Shown one piece after another: positions 10,555-24,498 of a stretch of 64,000 nt of DNA; within the stretch, counting starts at the first letter, position 1, and every line of letters starts with the position of its first letter. This DNA comes from Arachidicoccus ginsenosidivorans (lineage in GTDB: Bacteria > Bacteroidota > Bacteroidia > Chitinophagales > Chitinophagaceae), in NCBI RefSeq assembly GCF_007971385.1, contig NZ_CP042434.1, positions 1,984,001 through 2,048,000 of the forward strand, read 5' to 3'. The notes beneath the pieces were generated by a model. It was not told the origin of the DNA and searched no databases. It was given only the letters and a program-made list of their open reading frames with translations. Position numbers and translations under genes: made by a program.

Positions 10555-13500
10555 CTAAAATGAACATTGAATTCCAAGAAATACTTCGCGCGAGTTCGCA
10601 AATGTTATACCCCATGGCGTCATTTCATCAATACCTCTTACAAGATTATAACGTCCACCGTTCGCTCCATTGTCTGAGGCCACTTCAGGATCATATCCTG
10701 TATATTTTGTGAAAGTCAAAAGGTTCTTTCCACCAATGTAGATGCGTAGCTTATCCACTTTCCATCTGCTTACCAACGCGTTCGGAAGTGTATAGCCAAT
10801 CGTTAAGGACTTTAATCTCAGATAAGAACCGTCTTCAACAAATCTGTCTGAGGCACTTAAATTGTGGTTAGGATCACCCAGAATGGCTCTTGGAATATTT
10901 GTTTCCGTGTTTTTTGGATAAACCGTAGTCACGCCTGAAACCGGGTTTTTAAAAATCACCTCTTGACTTCTATACCGATCTAGCGTACTGGCATAATCAT
11001 TATAATAATGGTACATCCCCTCGCCCCAGTATCTGCCATTATTATAAATGTCATTCCCATAGCTCCCCTGCCATATCATAGAGAAGTCCAATGTACCAAA
11101 ACCAGCTGCATAACTAAAATTAGAATTAAACCCGTAACTGAACTTAGGAATCGGATTTCCTATAAAATCCTTGTCGTCAGCATTTAAGATGCCGTCATCA
11201 TTTTTGTCAACAAACTTTACATCACCAAGTGCTGCATTCGGGGCAAAAGACTTATCGGCCTCCAATTGTGCTTCGGTTTTATAAAGACCATCGGTTTTGT
11301 ACCCCCAGAACTGCCCAATGGCGTGACCGACAGCAGTTCTTGTCACGTTTTCTCCACCAGGGCTAACGCCCCCTGCGAGAATTTCATTTTTATTCCCGAG
11401 ATTCAACACTTTATTTTTAACAGTGGATATGTTTGCAGATAATGAATAATTGAATCTTCCCTCTCTTTTATTATAAGTCGCTGCAAACTCAAACCCTTTA
11501 TTACTGATACTTCCTGAATTTAATGTAGGAAAGTTATCGCCATAACCAACAGCATAAGAAATTGGTACATTTACCAACATCTCCTCTGTCTTTTTGTTAT
11601 AATAATCCATTGTAAAGGATAACCTGTTATTAAACATAGAAAGATCCATCCCTAAATCAGTAGAATACTGACTTTCCCATTTAACATTTGGATTTGACGG
11701 CATCGTAGGTAAAGCACCAACAACTTTAATATCGTTTAAATAATACCAGACATGATCAAAAGTCACCGTACTTTGATATTGATAAGGACTGATGTCAGAA
11801 TTACCTAATTTACCATAACTACCACGAAGTTTCAAATCATTAATAAAAGTCAGGTTCTTCATAAAGTTCTCCCGACTAAGACGCCAGGCCGCAGAAAAGG
11901 ATGGAAAATTCCCATATCTGTTGCTTTTGCTGAAATTAGCAGAACCATCGCGTCGAAAGTTCGCGGTAAGTAAATACTTACTATCATAATTATAAGTCAC
12001 TCTTCCAAGCATAGAATACATCGCCGTACGTCCAAGACTTGACCCTACAACTTTTGAATTGGCATCTTGCGTTAGTCCAAGGATCAGAAGATCCGGACTA
12101 GGCATTGACCTCGCTCCACCATTTAAGCCCTTAGATTTCGATTGTTCAGATGTGATCCCCCAATAGCACTAAAACTGTGCTTCCCAATGGTCTTGTCATA
12201 AGATAGAGTATGTTCAACCAGCAAACGGTTGCTTTGCGAACTAGAAATGTCTAACTCATCGGGGTCATTATTTTGATATTGTCCAACTAAATATTTTGAA
12301 ATATATCCCTGGTTTCTGTTTCGATAAAGATCAAGCCCCAAATTGAACTTGTACTTTAGCCCAGGTATAAATTCATAAATCCCCCAGATGTTCCCTACTA
12401 CCGAGAAAGTTTCGTTGTCATTTGAATTTAGGTATGCATTTGCCAGTGCACTCTCCACGTCTGTTCCATTACCGGCACCAGCAAAGCCTGTCTCATTACT
12501 GGGATCATACAGTGGCAATGTAGAGGACCATCTTTGAGCATCAATAATATTTTTATTACTGTATTCCCTGGTAGAATAATTTAAGGAAAAAGTCTCCCCT
12601 ATTTTCAGGTTCCCCTTCCTGAAATCAGAAATAAACTGAAGTCCGTAATTTTTATTTTCATCTTTGATAATTATCGGTTTATCAGTCGAATAGGAGCCGT
12701 TTAGTCTAAAGGTTGCAGAATTGGATCCACCACTTATGGAAAGGTTATGCTTTTGATAGTTGCCTGTACGCAGCAGTGCATCCACCATATTATATCCTTT
12801 TCCTATACTATCCGGGTTCGACAAGGCTTTTAGATAGTCTGTCCTTGTTGGATCCTGATTATACATCTCTTCATTTATTAACTCAGCAAGTTGTTGCCCG
12901 TTCAAAAGATCAATGTTATGCGCCAGTTGCTTAATACCGCCATATCCACTATAATCAATTTGAACGTTTCCCGCCCTGCCTCTTTTGGTGGTAACGAGTA
13001 TAACGCCATTTGCGCCTCTGGCACCATAAATAGCACAAGAGGCAGCGTCCTTAAGTATCTGAATGCTGGCGATATTATTTTCATCAGGCATTGACCCTCC
13101 AATCATTCCGTCAACCACATACAAGGGATCAGTATTATTGATTGAGCCGACACCCCGCACCCGAATCTTATCTCCGGTTATCTGAACGCCCGGCACTTCA
13201 CTCTGTAGTACCGCCTGAAAACCGCCTGGAACCTGCAATAACTCTTTGGGAGATACACTAGATATGGATGATGATAGATCCATTTTCTTCTGAGTACCAT
13301 AACCAACATGCACAACTAAGGAATCAAGTAGATTCTCGCTAGGGACAAGGTGAATAAACAACTTAATCTCAGACTTTACAATTACTTCCTGCTGTTGAAA
13401 ACCAATAAATCGAATAACCAACTTCGAACCCTTTTTCGCCATTATTTCAAAATGACCGGCCATATTACTGACAGTCCCGCCAGTGGCACCTTCAATACTT

Positions 13501-13661
13501 ATTGAAGCACCGGAAATAGGCTTTTCATTTTGATCATAAACTTCTCCGGTTAGCTGCATTATCTGACTGAAAGCCGGCAACTGAATTAACAAAAGAAAAG
13601 CTACTGTTGCCGCAATAGAATATCGTTTTAAACGGCTACCTTTAAAGGTACAATTACCCAT
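10555..13661 (-). CDS. SusC/RagA-family TonB-dependent outer-membrane transporter, interrupted by one frameshift
   Basis: Two frames (12123-13661 and about 10555-12160) join into one protein of about 1035 residues if one base is added to the C5 run at 12157-12161. The joined reading at the break is AIGGITSEQSKSKGLNGGAR. Order of parts: signal peptide, carboxypeptidase-D-regulatory-like domain (LTGEVYDQNEKPISGASISI), plug domain with VHVGYGTQKK and LKDAASCAIYGARGANGVIL, then the 22-strand barrel ending in REVFLGIQCSF. There is no STN domain, so no direct FecR/sigma signalling through this protein is expected. It works with the SusD encoded next to it to import oligosaccharides. The frameshift leaves both halves well conserved, so an assembly error is the simplest explanation. 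Confidence 0.88.
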
Positions 13662-13836
13662 AACTATAAAAAATTAGGAGATTAATTAAAATTGAATATT
13701 AATGTATGAATGACAATAATAATTTTTCGCACTCTTTGCATTATTATTCACAAATAAGACAAGCTTAATCACAATGAAGTACTAAAGAACTCAAAAAAAA
13801 TCTTGATTATAGAGAGGAATTCCTAAAAAATCATTG

Positions 13837-15200
13837 TTAATTTGACATTTTCCACCAATTAAACGCTAATGTCATCGAATCCAACTTGTCAGCATTACGA
13901 AAGACTAAGTATAAATCATGGACTCCTTTGACCCGTCTCAAATTACCGGCAAAAGTATCCCAATGTCCCGTTTTATCTGGAATACCTATAGCCACCTTAC
14001 CTATTACACGTCCACCAACCGAATCTAAACGTATTTCAAGGTCATAGTTACTATTGCCTTTAGCTGAAAATTCACCCATAAATTTCTTTGCACCCTTCCT
14101 AAAATCGACATTGCGGACTTTTATATAATCACCATTGCTAATATCACTTACAAATACGTTCCCGGTTTTTTCTTCACCGATCTCGACTCCTTTCTCCAGG
14201 GCCATCGTTTCTGCTTCAACTCTTTTAAAAGGATTTAATGTACCGACGCCCTCCTTGATCCCTGGTGTCATATTAATGCGCGGAAAACTACCATCCGGAT
14301 TATACATAAAAGGTTCAACGCAAACTGAACGGGTAAAACCGCCGCCTCCAGGTAGTGCACCATTATGATAAAAAAAGTAGTTTTTACCTTTAAAATCAAT
14401 CACTCCACAATGATTCGTAAAGCTTCCTCCTTGTACGGTCATGATCGTATCGCGGTAATGCCAGGGGCCGGTCGGAGAATCACTTGTTGAATAGGCTATA
14501 TGTTCAGGAATACCACCGGCCGCATATAGCATGTAATATAATTTACCCCGCTTATAAAACCACGGACCTTCCTCATATAAGGTGGCCCTATTGGAATCGC
14601 CCGTCCGTATGCCAAAGCCAGCATGTGTTAGAGCTACTCCATGAATCGAATCCTTATAGGACACCATATCCGCATTAAGTTTTACATACCAAAGTCCGGG
14701 ATTTCCCCAATACAAATATGCCTGACCATCAGTATCAATAAATACAGTTGGATCAATATAACCGTCGCCAGGATTTATAAGCGGCTTACCCAAAGCGTCT
14801 TTGAATGGACCGGTTGGATGATCGGCAACCGCAACACCGATGGCGGTTTTGCCAGTCGACTTTTCAATGACAGGGACATACCAGTAAAACTTGCCACCCC
14901 GTTCAATACACTGCCCTGCCCATGCATTCTTTTAGCCCAACTGAACGTTTTAAGAGACAAAGGGGTCCCGCGACTGGTCCAGTTTACCATATCAACGGAG
15001 GAAAAGACTTTCCAATCATTCATCGTAAACCAAGTCGATTTGTCTTCGTCATGTCCGGTATACAAGAATACTGTGTCCTTATAGACAAATGGAGCTGGAT
15101 CAGCCGTGTAACAAGTCTGAATAATCGGATTTTGCCCCAATGCGCTGCCAACACAAAGTACAATCAGCACCCAAATTCCCATTATTCGTTGGTTATTCAT
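13837..15200 (-). CDS. GH43-CBM6 arabinoxylan-active arabinofuranosidase/xylosidase, interrupted by one frameshift
   Basis: Two frames (14775-15200 and 13837 to about 14925) make a 454-residue enzyme if one base is restored near 14926-14930. The repaired reading is [18 protein letters not shown] signal peptide (ending SALGQ) is followed by a five-bladed GH43 propeller with the base in YTADPAPF (Asp), the pKa modulator in GYIDPTVF and the acid in YEEGPWFY. The C-terminal 130 residues, from [16 protein letters not shown], form a CBM6 beta-sandwich. This GH43-CBM6 form is common among arabinofuranosidases that act on arabinoxylan. A paralogue with the same plan is at 47.4-48.7 kb. The exact linkage attacked is not decided by sequence. 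Confidence 0.82.
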
Positions 15201-15419
15201 TTCTTTTAACTTTTTGGTCTAAATTTGTAGTAGCCTTATTGAAATAAGACAATAATTATCTAGTAAAGCACTAAATTCACTTAGATATAGTTTAATATAA
15301 TATTCAAATGCAGTGCCTGATTCCTCTAGTATCCAGACCGGTATTTGATAATCCAATTAGTTGAACCCTTTTTAAATTATCAAACTTGCATTTCATAATT
15401 GCGTTTGCTGTAATACGCT

Positions 15420-18041
15420 TTATTCATCCTTGGGTTTGCTTACAATTAATGTATTCCCCGTGTAAACCACAGCTTTTTTCAAGGGACTTATTGCTATTCC
15501 ATAACCTTGCGATTCGCCTACCCAAACAATATTGAATACCTGCTTCATTAAAGCTCCTTCAAAATTGCCAACGGACTTTCCAATGGTCAGTTGTCCGCTT
15601 TGTTCGTTCCAACTAAAAGGTATTAGCTTATACTTTCCCTTTTCATAATTGTACCCGTCACCTTCATCGCTGTATAAGGCAAAGTGTGCGTCAGCTCCTC
15701 TATACACCCTTATTTCTAAAGTATCCATTGGTTTTTCCGATGTGTACTGTAAAAACTTCCCCATTGGGATAATTGAGCCAGCCTTTACAAAAAGAGGAAT
15801 TCTATCTTCGGGCGCATCAACTGTTACGGTTTGACCTCCAATGAACCTCTTGCCAGTCCAGAAATCAAACCAGGCAGCCCGTTTAGGGAGATACACATCC
15901 CAGTTTGTGGCCTTAGGCTCAATAACCGGTGCAACAAGTACCTCTTTACCAAACATATATTGATAAGGCCGTCTGATAGCAATAGAGTCATTAATAAAAT
16001 CCATCACCATTGGCCGCATCATGGTGGAAGCGTTTTTTGAAACCTGCCAGGCCTGGGAATATATATACGGCATTAAGCGATACCGCAGATTCAACACGGT
16101 TCGCATATTCGCCTCTACCGTGTCTCCATATTTCCAGGGTTCCGTTTCTGTTTGGTACCCATGAATCCGGAATATAGGACAAAATGCGCCCCATTGGAAC
16201 CATCTTGTAAGGATATCATGATAGCTAGGGTCGGTGTACTGACCATTGCCGGGGCGAAAAAACCCGCCGATATCTGTCGTCCAGTAAGGCATTCCGGTTA
16301 GGCTATAATTCAATCCGGCAACGATCTGCCGTCTATAAGCATCCCATGTACTGCCGATGTCGCCCGACCAATTAATCGTGCCATATCGTTGCTGTCCGGC
16401 ATAAGCAGATCGGGTAAGTATAGTGACTCTCTTTTTAGGATTCGTTTTGCGCTGTCCCTCGTAAATCGCTTTACTGACAAACAACGGGTAGGTAAGCCGG
16501 TAGAAATCACCCAACCCGAAATAAGTCTGCTTGCCAACGAGCGCATCATTCTCCGGTTCAGTAGCATCCATCCACCATGAATCCACGCCAAGCCTGAATA
16601 GGTTTTGATTCAAGGCATTCCAATGCGTGATCCGGGTTGCCGGATTATAAATATCAATCCAGGGGCTATTGGGGATATAAAGTTTATTTTGAATATAAGG
16701 CTTAGCCACATCCGATTTCTTGTCCAAATTCTCCCAAACGGAAATGGAAAACTCGGCATGCAGATCATGTAGTTCCTTTATAAATCCTGCAGGATCTGGA
16801 TAATGTGAAGTGTCAAATTTTGGCACCCCCCAGCCGTGCTTCCCCCAATATTGCCAGTCCTGCACAATGACATCGACCGGTAAATCCCGCTTCCTGAACT
16901 CCTTTATAGCGGAAACTAAATCCATACCGGATGTATAGCGTTCACGGCATTGCCAGAAACCAAACGCCCATAGCGGAAGCATCGGGACGTTCCCGCTAAG
17001 ACTTCTGTAATGCGCAATCACATCATCTGCATCCTTTCCACTAAACACGACATAATCCAAAGACTTCGCATTAGGCGAACGAAACGTAGTTTCATTGTCA
17101 GAAAGTTTCCAGGATAATTTCGGCACATTACTCGATTTGCAAACAACCTCCACAGTATGTTCCCCTGCTTTTAACTTAACTAATGCACTCGCGGCAGGAG
17201 GAAGCCATACGTTCGACTGATTTATAACAGGCGTGCCATCAATGATCAACAAATGGCGACTTTCCATATTTCCCAAATCCAGCATCATAGAATATTCTCC
17301 ATCCTTCGTTACAGAAAATCTTCCGCTATAGAGAGATTGTCTTCGCGTCACTTTTTGGGTTCCTGCTGTAGTCGTCACTTCAATATCCCCCTTTGTATCA
17401 GCAGTCGAATCTTTTTTCTCCAGCGCTACGCCATGATCCGCCGGATTAAATTCTGTAAGTCCATATTGATGCCAAAGCAACCCGTAACCCTTGCTTGAAT
17501 ACAGAAATGGAATAGCAATCTGTGTATTAACCTGTATTAATTTTCTGGTGACATTTCGAAGATTAAAGTGACCGTCCTGAAATTGTCCCAATCCAAACAG
17601 GCATTCATCTTTTGGAGAGTTAAAGCTTTGTTCGGCAATAAAACACCGATGGCCAAATACGGAATCAGGAATTAACTTTCTGCTACCTGGTCTTTCACTA
17701 AGAAACACCCTTCCCGTATTGTCCCGATAACTAATCGCACAATTTTCTTTATTAAATGTAACTGTTATTGCCTTTGTAATTAATTTAAGCGCAGAGGAAG
17801 TTTCGGAAACGCTAAATGCGGGAACGGGTTGTCTGTTTACCAGAACAAATTCCCGCTTCTCCTTTATACCATCCTTTTCCAATTGAACACGTATGGCATA
17901 ATCAGATAACGGACTGATCGTTAATACAGCTCCTGACAATTGTATAGACACACCGTTTTTTTGCAAATCGTATTTTTCGTACGTCTGGCTGTATCCAAAA
18001 ACCCAAAACAGCAACGCTATTAAAAGCAATGATAATCTCAT
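15420..18041 (-). CDS. GH31 alpha-xylosidase with inserted PA14-like domain
   Basis: I place the start at the ATG at 18039-18041, because it begins a clear signal peptide (MRLSLLLIALLFWVFGYSQ). The upstream ATG at 18104 would put 21 polar residues before it. The GH31 barrel has VIVQDWQYWGKHGWGVP, the nucleophile motif WWMDATEPE (Asp492) and the acid/base motif NWSGDIGSTWD (Asp561). Residues from about 220 to 350, before the barrel, are extra and resemble a PA14 domain (SLYSGRFSVTKDGEYSM ... HLLIIDGTPVI ... GEHTVEVV). PA14 insertions at this place are known in Bacteroidota alpha-xylosidases, where they extend the binding site for longer oligosaccharides. The role is probably removal of alpha-xylose from xylan or xyloglucan side chains. 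It lies about 200 bp after the CE1 double esterase. Confidence 0.87.
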   Translation of the reverse strand: MRLSLLLIALLFWVFGYSQTYEKYDLQKNGVSIQLSGAVLTISPLSDYAIRVQLEKDGIKEKREFVLVNRQPVPAFSVSETSSALKLITKAITVTFNKENCAISYRDNTGRVFLSERPGSRKLIPDSVFGHRCFIAEQSFNSPKDECLFGLGQFQDGHFNLRNVTRKLIQVNTQIAIPFLYSSKGYGLLWHQYGLTEFNPADHGVALEKKDSTADTKGDIEVTTTAGTQKVTRRQSLYSGRFSVTKDGEYSMMLDLGNMESRHLLIIDGTPVINQSNVWLPPAASALVKLKAGEHTVEVVCKSSNVPKLSWKLSDNETTFRSPNAKSLDYVVFSGKDADDVIAHYRSLSGNVPMLPLWAFGFWQCRERYTSGMDLVSAIKEFRKRDLPVDVIVQDWQYWGKHGWGVPKFDTSHYPDPAGFIKELHDLHAEFSISVWENLDKKSDVAKPYIQNKLYIPNSPWIDIYNPATRITHWNALNQNLFRLGVDSWWMDATEPENDALVGKQTYFGLGDFYRLTYPLFVSKAIYEGQRKTNPKKRVTILTRSAYAGQQRYGTINWSGDIGSTWDAYRRQIVAGLNYSLTGMPYWTTDIGGFFRPGNGQYTDPSYHDILTRWFQWGAFCPIFRIHGYQTETEPWKYGDTVEANMRTVLNLRYRLMPYIYSQAWQVSKNASTMMRPMVMDFINDSIAIRRPYQYMFGKEVLVAPVIEPKATNWDVYLPKRAAWFDFWTGKRFIGGQTVTVDAPEDRIPLFVKAGSIIPMGKFLQYTSEKPMDTLEIRVYRGADAHFALYSDEGDGYNYEKGKYKLIPFSWNEQSGQLTIGKSVGNFEGALMKQVFNIVWVGESQGYGIAISPLKKAVVYTGNTLIVSKPKDE

Positions 18042-18247
18042 ATTTTTAAATCGTTTACGGCCAAGCGGCCACTCGGTTTGCAAATTACATTTCCAATTGG
18101 TCACAGTTCTTTACCACGACCCGGGGCCAACCTGAAAAACGAAATTCGTTTTGGATTACCACAAAGACTTTAAGTTTCAATTTTCTGCCAGCCATATCGA
18201 GTAACACGCGCTGTTCAACAAGGACGTCTCTGCCATAATCCATTCGC

Positions 18248-20617
<2,370 letters not shown>

Positions 20618-22546
20618 TCAATTGCATTCCATTTCAAATGGAGAAGCAGGCAGTCCTTCCTTATTTGATAAATTTGGATCCACGGGATTGTCCGACCATG
20701 CATATCTCACAAATTTTGGGTCTTTCACTTCCTCGTTCCATAACAAAATCTGACTACCTTCAATTTTTGCATGAGCCCAAACGAACTTCTTATCAGCCCC
20801 TGCTATTGCAAACTCTTGCAGATCTTCACTGTCACTTGTTATCAGACCACCTCCAACGCTTGTAAAAAATACCCTCACTTTATCGCCTTCCTTTTTTGAA
20901 AAACGGGCAACAGGGCCCGTATAAACAATATCTGCCCCATACGCAATTTTTTCCGCGGCCAGTGCAAGGCGTTTCCCTACCGGCTTTTTCCTGTCCGGAT
21001 GAATATCATTCCACTCTCCCAGGTCAATGGCGACAGCCATTGCAGTATTTGGGATTGATAAAGTTTGGCGTTGCGATTCTCTTAATTCCGCCCAATTGCT
21101 TTCGGTGGGCAAATAATTAAAGTCCCCAAAGCCTGGTAATTGAACATATAAAAAAGGAATATTGCCCATGTTCCATTTTTCTCTCCAATCTGCAATCAGA
21201 GCAGGCAGCAATTGCCCATATTCCTGAGCATTCCCCGTATTGCTTTCACCTTGGTACCATATAAAACCTTTGATAGCGTAGCCTTTTTCCGGTGCTACCA
21301 TGGCATTATAAAGTGCCGTCGGGGCATTTTGTGCCGAGAACGGGAACACCCTTCTTGCATGCCTGTTCGGAACAAAGACTTCTCCTACTTTATACGTCCA
21401 ATAACCCTTAAGATCAATTGTATCTTCGCCAAAGAACATATAATAAGGTTTGTCCGGGACAAATCCACCCTTACCTGATTGATTCGTAACACGAATAACA
21501 AACAGGTTTTTACCTGCTTTTAACAAGCCGGCTGGAACAGTATATCTTCTTTGTGGATATTGATACGAGGTATTGCCCACCCGATTACCATTAATGTATA
21601 ATTCGTCTGCATCCACAATCCTGCCCAAATAAACCTTTGCGGATTTGCCGGACATCGAAGCGGGGACCTCAATTTCTTTTCGGTACCAGACAACCCCATT
21701 CAAATTCCTTATCCCCTGATCTTCCCAATAACCCGGAATGCCTATTTGACGCCACCCTTTAGGTATAAAAGCAGTACTATACCAAGGTGTTGTACCAGAA
21801 AGGCCCTTATCTACAGGCTCGCTTTTGCCAGAGGGTGGATGATTTAAATATCCTGCTTCTGTTTCTGGTCTTTCCTTATTAGTCGCAATTGTCTTCAATA
21901 TAGTAGGAAAGCTCTTAAAGCCGCTTGCACCAATCCATGCTTCAATAGGAGTACCGCCCACACTTGCATTAATAATACCAATCGGTACATGATACCTATC
22001 AAATAAACTCTTTGCGAAAAAATAGGCTACTGCCGAAAACGCTCCAATATCTTGTGGGACAGCTGCCTTCCAGGAGCCTGCAGGCAAATCCTGTACAGGA
22101 CCCATTAAATTTGTTAGTGTAGGGATCCAGAACTGTCTAATTTGAGGATTATTGGCATTAGCAATAACCTCAGGATAATAAACACTATGCAAACTCAATT
22201 GGTGTACCATATTAGACTGACCAGAACAAAACCACACATCACCGATCAGAATATCATGAAGTACAATTCTATTCTTACCTTTGATTTCCATCGTATATGG
22301 CCCACCAGCTTTCATGGCCACCAAAGACACCTTCCATTTACCGTTATCACTAGCTTGGGTTGTATATGTTTTCCCATAGAATTTAACGGTAACTGCTTCA
22401 CCTTTGGATGCCCATCCCCAAATATTGATTTTTGCATCCCTTTGTAAAACCATACTGTCCCTTACAAGGCGAGGCAACCTAACTTGTGCGCTTACCGACA
22501 TAGCAATTGACAGACTAAAACAAATCAAAATGTATATTCGCGCCAT
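20618..22546 (-). CDS. SGNH carbohydrate acetylesterase (sialate O-acetylesterase/SASA-like, CE20 type)
   Basis: A 642-residue secreted esterase (signal ends SVSAQ). After a small N-terminal beta-sandwich (WGWASKGEAVTVKFYGKTY) come the SGNH blocks: CSGQSNM with the nucleophile Ser, ASVGGTPIEAW with the oxyanion Gly, WYQGESN with the Asn, and the catalytic Asp-His in GEWNDIHPDRK. Between blocks II and III lies an inserted jelly-roll domain (about residues 255-375, WRQIGIPGYWEDQG ... VYLGRIVDADELYING). This architecture matches esterases of plant-polysaccharide loci. Deacetylation of xylan or xylo-oligosaccharides is more likely here than action on sialic acid, because no sialic acid genes are present. 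It has a close paralogue at 60.9-62.9 kb. It lies 38 bp after the upstream GH43 stop, so co-transcription is likely. Confidence 0.83.
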   Translation of the reverse strand: MARIYILICFSLSIAMSVSAQVRLPRLVRDSMVLQRDAKINIWGWASKGEAVTVKFYGKTYTTQASDNGKWKVSLVAMKAGGPYTMEIKGKNRIVLHDILIGDVWFCSGQSNMVHQLSLHSVYYPEVIANANNPQIRQFWIPTLTNLMGPVQDLPAGSWKAAVPQDIGAFSAVAYFFAKSLFDRYHVPIGIINASVGGTPIEAWIGASGFKSFPTILKTIATNKERPETEAGYLNHPPSGKSEPVDKGLSGTTPWYSTAFIPKGWRQIGIPGYWEDQGIRNLNGVVWYRKEIEVPASMSGKSAKVYLGRIVDADELYINGNRVGNTSYQYPQRRYTVPAGLLKAGKNLFVIRVTNQSGKGGFVPDKPYYMFFGEDTIDLKGYWTYKVGEVFVPNRHARRVFPFSAQNAPTALYNAMVAPEKGYAIKGFIWYQGESNTGNAQEYGQLLPALIADWREKWNMGNIPFLYVQLPGFGDFNYLPTESNWAELRESQRQTLSIPNTAMAVAIDLGEWNDIHPDRKKPVGKRLALAAEKIAYGADIVYTGPVARFSKKEGDKVRVFFTSVGGGLITSDSEDLQEFAIAGADKKFVWAHAKIEGSQILLWNEEVKDPKFVRYAWSDNPVDPNLSNKEGLPASPFEMECN

Positions 22547-22584
22547 ATTTTATAATTTCAAGAATGCCAATATTTTTTAGCGAA

Positions 22585-24246
22585 CTAAATATCCTCTCCT
22601 TTATATTCAAACCAGTCAAATTTTGCTACGTTGACTGAAGGTATCCCATTTGATGTACCATATAATCCAAACATAGAACCTACAAAGCCTCCCGCCTCTT
22701 TAGTGCTTAGAAACTTTCCGTTCACATCGGCTTTTAATAATTTCCATTTGTTTGCACCTGTAGAATAATAAAAAGAATACTTATCCTTGTCTGCACTTAT
22801 CTTGAGATCAATATAATTACGATCCGCACCGATGTTTACTGATGCAATTAATTCATCCTTTCCGCTTTTATCTGTAACAGATTTGAATAATTCAACCACA
22901 TCCTCATTGTTTTTTACGGATTTACACAAGTAATAATAGTGGCTCTCACTTTGAAAAATCAGCAACCCTGCGCTTTCGTTTTCTTTAGTTGTGTTAAAAA
23001 ACAAACGCGTTTTTGCTGAACAGACTAAATTAGACTGCCTGAATCCAATAAATGCAGGATTATCAAATTGGGCCACAGTCACAGGTTTCAAAGGCAGTTC
23101 CAATTTTCCATTGTGGAATTTATATAAATCTGCAGTAGGATTTCGGAGCATCACAAATCTAAAGTTGAGATTCGAACTGCTAAAATCGTCTGCGAATAAA
23201 AAATCCCCACTAAATTTACTTTCAACTTTTTTTGTCGAAGAATACGGCACCGGATATTGCCGAGCCACCTCCGATCCCGAAGGCACGATTATTGGCCAAC
23301 CATCTTTCCAAGTCACGGGCACCATAAATGTTTCCCTCCCTGTATTAAAATAATCCCCAATGTAAGGACGGCAGCCAAGAAAGACCGCATACCATTTTCC
23401 ACCTGGTGTCTCAACTAAATCGGCATGTCCAGTGCAGGTAATTGGATTGGCCCTTGATGGATTCAAATCCCTCTGTGTAAGTATGGGATTATCTTTATAT
23501 GCAACAAAACTATCAGAAAGATTCTTACTTCTAAAGATCACTTCCGAATGGGCCTCTGCAGTTCCGCCTTCTGCACACATTAAATAATACAATCCTTTAA
23601 TTTTATAGAGGTGTGGGCCCTCAATCCATACAGGGTGCTTAGAAATATCTGAGCCCCCATTGACGATGATTTTATTCTCTCCAATAGTTTTCTGCCGTTG
23701 TACATCGTACTCAATTAGGCGAATTGTCCTATGTCCGTTGTATAAGGACTGGTTATCAGGTGGTACACTATTGTATGTAATATACGTCCTCCCATCATCA
23801 TCGAAAAACAAAGATGGATCTATCCCATTGACCTCAGGTAAATATATTGGGTCGCTCCACGGGCCTTTTGGGTCTGTCGCCGTAATTATAAAATTGCCAC
23901 CTTTTGTGACATTTGTACATATAATATAAAATATGCCCTCATGATATCGTATGGTGGGAGCAAATAGACCTTGGGAAACCCTGCCTCCCGCTAATGAAAA
24001 TTGTTCATTCCTATTCATTGCATTACCAATCTGCACCCAATTTACTAAATCTTTACTTTGCATAATTGGAAGACCAGGAAAGTATTCAAAACTGGAATTT
24101 ACCAAGTAATATTCATCTCCTACTCTGCAAATACTCGGATCCGGATAAAATCCTCCAAGTATGGGATTGTTATACGTTAATTGCCCATGAGCCGCACTAA
24201 AAATGAGCATACAGACAAAAAAGATACTAAAAATTGGTCTTTTCAT
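22585..24246 (-). CDS. GH43 beta-xylosidase/alpha-L-arabinofuranosidase with C-terminal beta-sandwich
   Basis: I prefer the ATG at 24244-24246 (MKRPIFSIFFVCMLIFSAAHGQ), five codons after the longest possible start, because it opens a clean signal peptide. The GH43 propeller has the base Asp in GFYPDPSI, the modulator in GIDPSLFFDDDG and the acid Glu in PVWIEGPHLY. CTGHADLVETPGGKWY and GRETFMVPVTWKDGWPII are typical of the xylosidase-like GH43 group. The last 200 residues form the concanavalin-like GH43 C-terminal (DUF1349-like) domain, containing ESHYYYLCKSV. In this group the enzymes release xylose or arabinose from short xylo-oligosaccharides. It follows the GH10-like gene after about 250 bp, the same relative place as in known xylan loci. 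Confidence 0.87.
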   Translation of the reverse strand: MKRPIFSIFFVCMLIFSAAHGQLTYNNPILGGFYPDPSICRVGDEYYLVNSSFEYFPGLPIMQSKDLVNWVQIGNAMNRNEQFSLAGGRVSQGLFAPTIRYHEGIFYIICTNVTKGGNFIITATDPKGPWSDPIYLPEVNGIDPSLFFDDDGRTYITYNSVPPDNQSLYNGHRTIRLIEYDVQRQKTIGENKIIVNGGSDISKHPVWIEGPHLYKIKGLYYLMCAEGGTAEAHSEVIFRSKNLSDSFVAYKDNPILTQRDLNPSRANPITCTGHADLVETPGGKWYAVFLGCRPYIGDYFNTGRETFMVPVTWKDGWPIIVPSGSEVARQYPVPYSSTKKVESKFSGDFLFADDFSSSNLNFRFVMLRNPTADLYKFHNGKLELPLKPVTVAQFDNPAFIGFRQSNLVCSAKTRLFFNTTKENESAGLLIFQSESHYYYLCKSVKNNEDVVELFKSVTDKSGKDELIASVNIGADRNYIDLKISADKDKYSFYYSTGANKWKLLKADVNGKFLSTKEAGGFVGSMFGLYGTSNGIPSVNVAKFDWFEYKGEDI

Positions 24247-24498
24247 TCGATTATAATTCATTTAAAATCGACTGACCTCACTTTACTACTAAAAATCAAA
24301 AACCAATTGTAGAAAAGCCGTCAGTGCTTAAACTTTCAAAAACACAAACTATTTCTCCTTATATATTATAAAAAAGCACAAGGTGCGTGACTGCGTAAAG
24401 TTGTCAATTCATGGGTTGTCATCTCTACATAATACGCGTTAAAAATATGGAAGATCGCACAAAAACAATATTAATAACATCGCTTCTTATTTTATATT

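Noticed and set aside
10555-13661. Reading the two SusC halves as two separate functional proteins
   Set aside because: A split SusC would separate plug from barrel; one added base in a C5 run restores a single normal-length protein.
13715-13748. Inverted repeat AATAATAAT / ATTATTATT before SusC
   Set aside because: It consists only of A and T in AT-rich DNA and can arise by chance.
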